A stretch of DNA of 64,000 bases from Amycolatopsis tucumanensis (GTDB taxonomy: Bacteria; Actinomycetota; Actinomycetes; Mycobacteriales; Pseudonocardiaceae): positions 1 to 64,000 of the forward strand of contig NZ_JAKGSD010000026.1 of NCBI RefSeq assembly GCF_021654135.1, written 5' to 3'. Shown here one piece after another: positions 59,917 to 64,000 of this stretch. Under the pieces are notes generated by a model. It ran no database searches. It saw only the letters and a list, made by a program, of their open reading frames with translations, and was not told where the DNA came from. The position numbers and the translations under genes are program-made. Position 1 is the stretch's first letter. Each line of letters starts with the position of its first letter.

Positions 59917-60776
59917 GCACGAGCACCCACGCGGTGGTCCCGCCGCGGCTGAGGCGGTCCTTCCCCGCCCGCTTCGTCCGCAATCGCGAGGCGCTCCTCG
60001 GTCTCGTCGTGCTCGTCGTCGTGATCGGCGTGTCGGTGCTGGCTCCCTGGCTGGCGCCGGAGGACCCGAACGCGGGTGACGCCGGCAACGTCCTCGCCCC
60101 GGTCGGGGCGCCCGGCCACCTGCTGGGCACCGACGACCAGGGCCGGGACGTGCTCAGCCGGGTGATCCACGGCGGCCGCGGCGCGCTGGTGGTTGCGATT
60201 TCGTCGGTGACGGTCGCGGTGGTCGTCGGCACCGCGCTGGGGCTGTTCGCCGCGTTCGCCGGCCGCCGCACCTCCGGGGTGCTCATGCGCGTGGTGGACC
60301 TGATGTTCGCGTTCCCGGTCATCCTGGTCGCGCTGTCGCTCGCCGCGATCCTCCAGCCGGGGGCGTGGGTGCTGATCGGGACGGTCGTGTTCGCCGCGGT
60401 GCCCTACGTGACCCGGATCGTGTTCGCCGAGGCCAGAATCGAGCGGGAGAAGGACTACGTCGAGGCGGCACGCTCGCTGGGCGCTTCGGAGGCGGCCATC
60501 GTGCGCACCGAGGTGCTGCCCAACCTGATCTCGTCCGTGGTGATCTACGGAACCAGCCTCGTCGGCGTCAACATCGTGTTCACGGCGAGCCTGAGCGCGC
60601 TCGGACTCGGGATCCAGCCGCCCGACGCGGACTGGGGCCGGATGATCTCCGAGGGCGCCAAGGTCCTGGTGACCGGGCACCCCGGCGTGGCCACCTTCCC
60701 CGCGGTCGCCATCCTCCTCGTCGCACTGGCCTTCAACTGGCTCGGCGACGGGCTGCGTGACGTCCTCAACCCGTGA
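59913..60776 (+). CDS. ABC permease (DppC-type, DszC-like operon)
   Basis: A 287-residue permease. HLLGTDDQGRDVLSRVIHGGR is the DppC signature, DYVEAARSLGASEAAIVRTEVLPN the EAA loop, and DADWGRMISEG the last loop. It overlaps the DppB-type gene by four bases and lies 16 bases from the ATPase gene. Confidence 0.92.
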   Translation: MSTSTHAVVPPRLRRSFPARFVRNREALLGLVVLVVVIGVSVLAPWLAPEDPNAGDAGNVLAPVGAPGHLLGTDDQGRDVLSRVIHGGRGALVVAISSVTVAVVVGTALGLFAAFAGRRTSGVLMRVVDLMFAFPVILVALSLAAILQPGAWVLIGTVVFAAVPYVTRIVFAEARIEREKDYVEAARSLGASEAAIVRTEVLPNLISSVVIYGTSLVGVNIVFTASLSALGLGIQPPDADWGRMISEGAKVLVTGHPGVATFPAVAILLVALAFNWLGDGLRDVLNP

Positions 60777-60792
60777 GCTTGCAGGTGATGAG

Positions 60793-62421
60793 ATGACAGC
60801 GGTACTCACCGTTCGCGACCTCGGCGTCGACTTCGCGCTGCCCGGTGCGGTGGTCCACGCGGTGCGCGGCGCCGACCTCGACGTGGGCCGGGGGGAGGTG
60901 CTGGCGCTCGTCGGCGAATCCGGTTCGGGCAAGAGTGTCACCGCCGCGGCCGTGCTCGGCCTGCTGCCCCGGACCGCGCGCATCGCGCGCGGCAGCATCC
61001 GGTTCGAGGGCACCGAACTCGTCGGCCTGAAGGACCGGCAGCTCAACACCTTCCGCGGCGCCGGGATCGGGATGATCTTCCAGAATCCGGTGACCTCGCT
61101 CGACCCGTCCTTCACGATCGGCAGCCAGCTCGCCGACACCGCGCGGCTGCACCTGCGTGTCTCCCGCGCCGAGGCCCGCGATGTCGCGCACACGTGGCTC
61201 GACCGGGTGGGGATCCGCGACGCGGACCGGGTGTTGCGCGCCTACCCGCACGAGCTGTCCGGCGGGATGCGTCAGCGGGTCATGATCGCGCTGGCCGGGT
61301 TGTCCGGTCCCCGGCTGCTGATCGCCGACGAGCCGACCACCGCGCTCGACGCGGCGGTGCAGAAGCAGATCCTGGATCTGGTGCTGGACCTGGCCGGCGA
61401 GACGAAGACGGCGGTGCTGCTCATCACGCACGACTTCGGCGTGGTGTCCCACACCAGCTGCCGTGTCGCGGTGATGCGCGAAGGCGTGATCGTGGAGACC
61501 GGCAGCACGGCGCAGGTGCTCAACGCGCCGCAACACCCCTACACGCGCACGCTGATCGACGCCGTCCCGGAGATCGGGCGGCGGTATCCGCGCGCCGACC
61601 GGGCCTCGTCCGGCGGCAAGCCGGTTCTCGAACTGCGCGCAGTGTCCAAGGAGTTCGTCGCGGGCGGTTTCGGCACCGGGCGGCACCGGTCGGTGGTGCG
61701 GGCCGTCGACGACGTCTCGCTCAGCGTGCACCGCGGGGAGATCTTCGGTCTCATCGGCGAGTCCGGCTCGGGGAAGTCGACGCTCGCCCGGCTCGCCGGC
61801 GGCCTCATCCCGCGCACGGCGGGGACGGTCGCCTTCGACGGCGCCGACATCGGCGACTCCGGCGCCCGCGATCTGCGGCGGCGGTTCCAGTACGTGTTCC
61901 AGGACGCCGCCACGGCGCTCAACCCGCGGATCACCGCGGGTGAACAGATCGCTCGTCCACTGCGGAGGCTCGGCAAAGCCGCCTCCCGCAAGGAAGCGAC
62001 CGCGCAGGTGCACCGGGCACTGGAGCTCGTGGGCCTGCATCCCGGCCACGCCGACCGCTACCCGCGGGAGTTCTCCGGCGGACAGCGCCAGCGCGTCGGG
62101 ATCGCGCGGGCGATCGCGCTGGAACCGGAGTTGCTGATCCTCGACGAGCCGACCTCCGCGCTGGACGTGTCCACCCAGGCGGCCATCCTCGACCTGCTGC
62201 TGGACCTCAAGGCCGAACTCGACCTGACGTACCTGTTCATCGGGCACAACCTGGCGATCATCGCCTCGCTGTGCGACCGGATCGGCGTCATGCGCGGGGG
62301 CTCGCTGGTCGAGACGTTCCCGGCGGGCGACCTGTTCGCCCCGGAGCGGCACCCGGACACCCGTGCACTGCTCGACGCCGTACTTCCCATCGCATCCACC
62401 CGAGACAGAGAGGCATCATGA
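60793..62421 (+). CDS. ABC ATPase with two fused nucleotide-binding domains
   Basis: A 542-residue double ATPase. Domain 1: GESGSGKSV, LSGGMRQRV, LLIADEPTTALD, ITHDFGV. Domain 2 from about residue 270: GESGSGKST, FSGGQRQRV, LLILDEPTSALD, IGHNLAI. It powers the importer, replacing separate DppD and DppF. The ATG at 60793 has AGGTGATG upstream and removes an N-terminal stretch overlapping the permease. Confidence 0.94.
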   Translation: MTAVLTVRDLGVDFALPGAVVHAVRGADLDVGRGEVLALVGESGSGKSVTAAAVLGLLPRTARIARGSIRFEGTELVGLKDRQLNTFRGAGIGMIFQNPVTSLDPSFTIGSQLADTARLHLRVSRAEARDVAHTWLDRVGIRDADRVLRAYPHELSGGMRQRVMIALAGLSGPRLLIADEPTTALDAAVQKQILDLVLDLAGETKTAVLLITHDFGVVSHTSCRVAVMREGVIVETGSTAQVLNAPQHPYTRTLIDAVPEIGRRYPRADRASSGGKPVLELRAVSKEFVAGGFGTGRHRSVVRAVDDVSLSVHRGEIFGLIGESGSGKSTLARLAGGLIPRTAGTVAFDGADIGDSGARDLRRRFQYVFQDAATALNPRITAGEQIARPLRRLGKAASRKEATAQVHRALELVGLHPGHADRYPREFSGGQRQRVGIARAIALEPELLILDEPTSALDVSTQAAILDLLLDLKAELDLTYLFIGHNLAIIASLCDRIGVMRGGSLVETFPAGDLFAPERHPDTRALLDAVLPIASTRDREAS

Positions 62422-63668
62422 CCGCCACCGGCGAACGCACCACCCTGACCTACCTGCGCCCCGCGACGGCATCCGCCGGGGAGCTCTCGGCCCGCTTCCA
62501 GCCGGTCTTCGACCGCGTGGCGGAGGGCAACGTCGAGCGCGAGAAGAACCGCGTCTTCCCCCACGAGCAGGTGCGCTGGCTCAAGGAGGCGGGCCTGGGC
62601 CGGGTGCGGATCCCGGTCGAACACGGCGGCTTCGGCGCCTCGCTCGAGCAGACCTTCGCCCTGCTCGCCGATCTTGGTGAGGCGGATGCCAACGTCGCGC
62701 ACATCTGGCGCAACCACCTGGCGTTCGTCGAGGACCGGCTCAACGCCGCGCCCTCGGCCACCAACGACCGGTGGATCCGGCGGTTCCTCGACGGCGACTT
62801 CGTCGGAGGCGGCTGGACCGAGGCCAACAACGGCACCTTCGCCACCCTCAAGACCACCGTGCGCGAGGACGGCGGCCGGTGGCGGGTGAACGGCGCCAAG
62901 TTCTACGCCACCGGAAGCCTCTACGCCGACTGGCTCGACGTCCTCGGCAAGGGCGAGGGTGACACCGTGTTGACGGCGCTGGTGCGCCGGGACGACCCGG
63001 GTGTCGAGCTGATCGACGACTGGACCGGCTTCGGGCAGCGCACCACGGCCAGCGGCACCGCGAACTACCGCGACGTGCCGGCCGAGGACGGCGACGTCTT
63101 CCCGGCGGGGGAGCGGTTCGTCTACCAGGGGCACTTCTACCAGACGGCGATGCTGTCGGTGCTGGCCGGGATCACGCGCGCGGTGGTGCGGGACGGTATC
63201 GCCGCGCTGAAGGCCCGCGGCCGCAACTACCCGCAGGCGCTGTCGCCCGTGCCCGCCACCGACGCGCAGCTGTTGCAGGTCATCGGAGGGGTCTCGGTGC
63301 ACGCCTTCACCGCGCGGGCCGCTCTGAGCGCGTCGTCGCGCACGCTCGACCTGGTCGCCGCGGCGCACGCGGCCGGCGACGAGGTGGCCCGGAAACAGCG
63401 GGTGCTCGAGGCCGAGGTGGCCACGGCACAGGCCCAGCTGGCGATCATCGACGCCGCACTGCAGGCGACGACGACGGTGTTCGACGCGCTCGGCGCCTCC
63501 GGCGTGTCGGAGAACCTGTTGCTGGACCGGCACTGGCGCAACGCGCGCACGCTGGCCTCGCACAACCCGCGCGTCTACAAGGCCCGCATCCTGGGCGACT
63601 GGCTGGTCAACGAGACCGACCCGGTGCCCAACCTGGCGGCGCTGGGCCGTGGGGGCCAGGGCGACTGA
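62418..63668 (+). CDS. DszC/SfnC-like FMNH2-dependent monooxygenase (acyl-CoA dehydrogenase fold)
   Basis: A 416-residue protein, the same length as DszC (417). Acyl-CoA dehydrogenase N-domain: KEAGLGRVRIPVEHGGFGAS, then GGGWTEANNGTFATLKT and NGAKFYATGSLYADWLDV. The C-terminal RHWRNARTLASHNPRVYKARILGDWLVN is the signature of the DszC/SfnC/SoxC group, which replaces the catalytic Glu region of real dehydrogenases. Members oxygenate sulfides or sulfones with FMNH2 and O2. It overlaps the ATPase stop (ATGA), tying it to the importer. Confidence 0.9.
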   Translation: MTATGERTTLTYLRPATASAGELSARFQPVFDRVAEGNVEREKNRVFPHEQVRWLKEAGLGRVRIPVEHGGFGASLEQTFALLADLGEADANVAHIWRNHLAFVEDRLNAAPSATNDRWIRRFLDGDFVGGGWTEANNGTFATLKTTVREDGGRWRVNGAKFYATGSLYADWLDVLGKGEGDTVLTALVRRDDPGVELIDDWTGFGQRTTASGTANYRDVPAEDGDVFPAGERFVYQGHFYQTAMLSVLAGITRAVVRDGIAALKARGRNYPQALSPVPATDAQLLQVIGGVSVHAFTARAALSASSRTLDLVAAAHAAGDEVARKQRVLEAEVATAQAQLAIIDAALQATTTVFDALGASGVSENLLLDRHWRNARTLASHNPRVYKARILGDWLVNETDPVPNLAALGRGGQGD

Positions 63669-63671
63669 TCC

Positions 63672-64000
63672 ATGCCTGCACCGCTGAGAATCGGCTTCGC
63701 GCTGAACTTCCGGACCTCCTCGCGGGACATCGATGCCGTGGCTCGCGTCTACGAGGAAGTGCTCGACACGATCGCCTACGCCGACCGGCTCGGGATCGAC
63801 AGTGTGTGGGTGGGCCAGCACCACTTCGACAACACCGACGGCCCGTTCGCCTCGCCGCTGCCGTTCCTGGTCGCGGCGGCCGCCAGGACGTCGCACATCA
63901 CGCTCGGCACCGGTATCACCACCGTGCCGTTCGAGGATCCCGTCCGCCTGGCCGAGGACGCCGCGGTCGTCGACGCCCTGACGCACGGGCGGGTCCATCT
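63672..64000 (+). CDS. Luciferase-like flavin monooxygenase, N-terminal part (runs off window)
   Basis: The first 109 residues of an LLM-class enzyme: LRIGFALNFRTSS, DSVWVGQHHFDNTDGP, ITLGTGITTVPFEDPVRLAEDAAVVDALTHGRVHL (read in overlapping blocks). It starts three bases after the DszC-like gene and so belongs to the same operon. It resembles the truncated LLM at 26961 (both have EDPVRLAEDAAV). The end lies beyond base 64000. Confidence 0.88.
   Translation, partial: MPAPLRIGFALNFRTSSRDIDAVARVYEEVLDTIAYADRLGIDSVWVGQHHFDNTDGPFASPLPFLVAAAARTSHITLGTGITTVPFEDPVRLAEDAAVVDALTHGRVH

Noticed and set aside
1..64000. CRISPR arrays, tRNA or rRNA genes, phage integration site
   Set aside because: No regularly spaced direct repeats, no cloverleaf-like or rRNA sequence, and no integrase or flanking repeat pair was seen on reading; small RNAs cannot be excluded.

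Overview
The window is very GC-rich, uses GTG starts freely and is packed with four-base ATGA/GTGA overlaps. Together with an actinobacterial-type cytochrome c oxidase N-terminus (ctaD), a two-component phenol hydroxylase next to catA/catB, and many TetR/IclR/LacI-controlled catabolic operons, this points to a large-genome actinomycete. Pseudonocardiaceae (for example Amycolatopsis) is my best guess, inferred from sequence style only. I saw no tRNA, rRNA or CRISPR array.

Layout. 1-4.3 kb: the 5' end of ctaD (leftward), a MarR regulator, an F420-type NADP oxidoreductase, a small ORF, an M20 amidohydrolase, a SnoaL-like protein and a TetR regulator. 4.3-9.4 kb: an IclR regulator divergent from flavin reductase, phenol hydroxylase-type oxygenase, catA and catB (aromatic to catechol to muconolactone; no catC is present). 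9.5-10.2 kb: a decayed ribF copy. 10.3-18.7 kb: an operon of MFS importer, MaoC/SCP2-like protein, alpha/beta hydrolase, acyl-CoA ligase, thiolase, CaiB/BaiF CoA-transferase and acyl-CoA dehydrogenase, preceded by a GAACGNNCGTTC box that also flanks the TetR gene. 18.66-18.76 kb: a transposase scar.

18.9-27.6 kb: an operon of 2-oxoglutarate/Fe(II) oxygenase, O-acetylhomoserine sulfhydrylase-like enzyme, hydrolase and a complete peptide-type ABC importer, ending in a luciferase-like monooxygenase cut off and joined to a peptidase remnant. 36.7-27.7 kb (leftward): a LacI-controlled operon of two sulfatases, their formylglycine-generating enzyme and another ABC importer. 51.9-38.0 kb (leftward): a roughly 14-kb, 15-gene organosulfur operon. 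It holds two complete SsuABC/TauABC-type importers, a DszB-like desulfinase, two luciferase-like monooxygenases, a class II aldolase, a leaderless binding-protein-like polypeptide, and two copies of an unusual pair (fumarate/APS-reductase-type flavoprotein plus dicluster ferredoxin). It diverges from an IclR regulator. 53-64 kb: an amino-acid-type permease, an Eis-like acetyltransferase, then an operon of NtaA/DszA-like monooxygenase, peptide-type ABC importer, DszC-like monooxygenase and a truncated-by-window luciferase-like enzyme.

Taken together, most of 19-64 kb looks like a sulfur-scavenging island: importers bring in sulfonates, sulfones or sulfate esters; flavin monooxygenases, a desulfinase and sulfatases release sulfite or sulfate; a sulfhydrylase may capture reduced sulfur. 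The most novel element is the duplicated flavoprotein/ferredoxin pair embedded with the desulfinase. All functions are inferred from sequence reading; no search was run.
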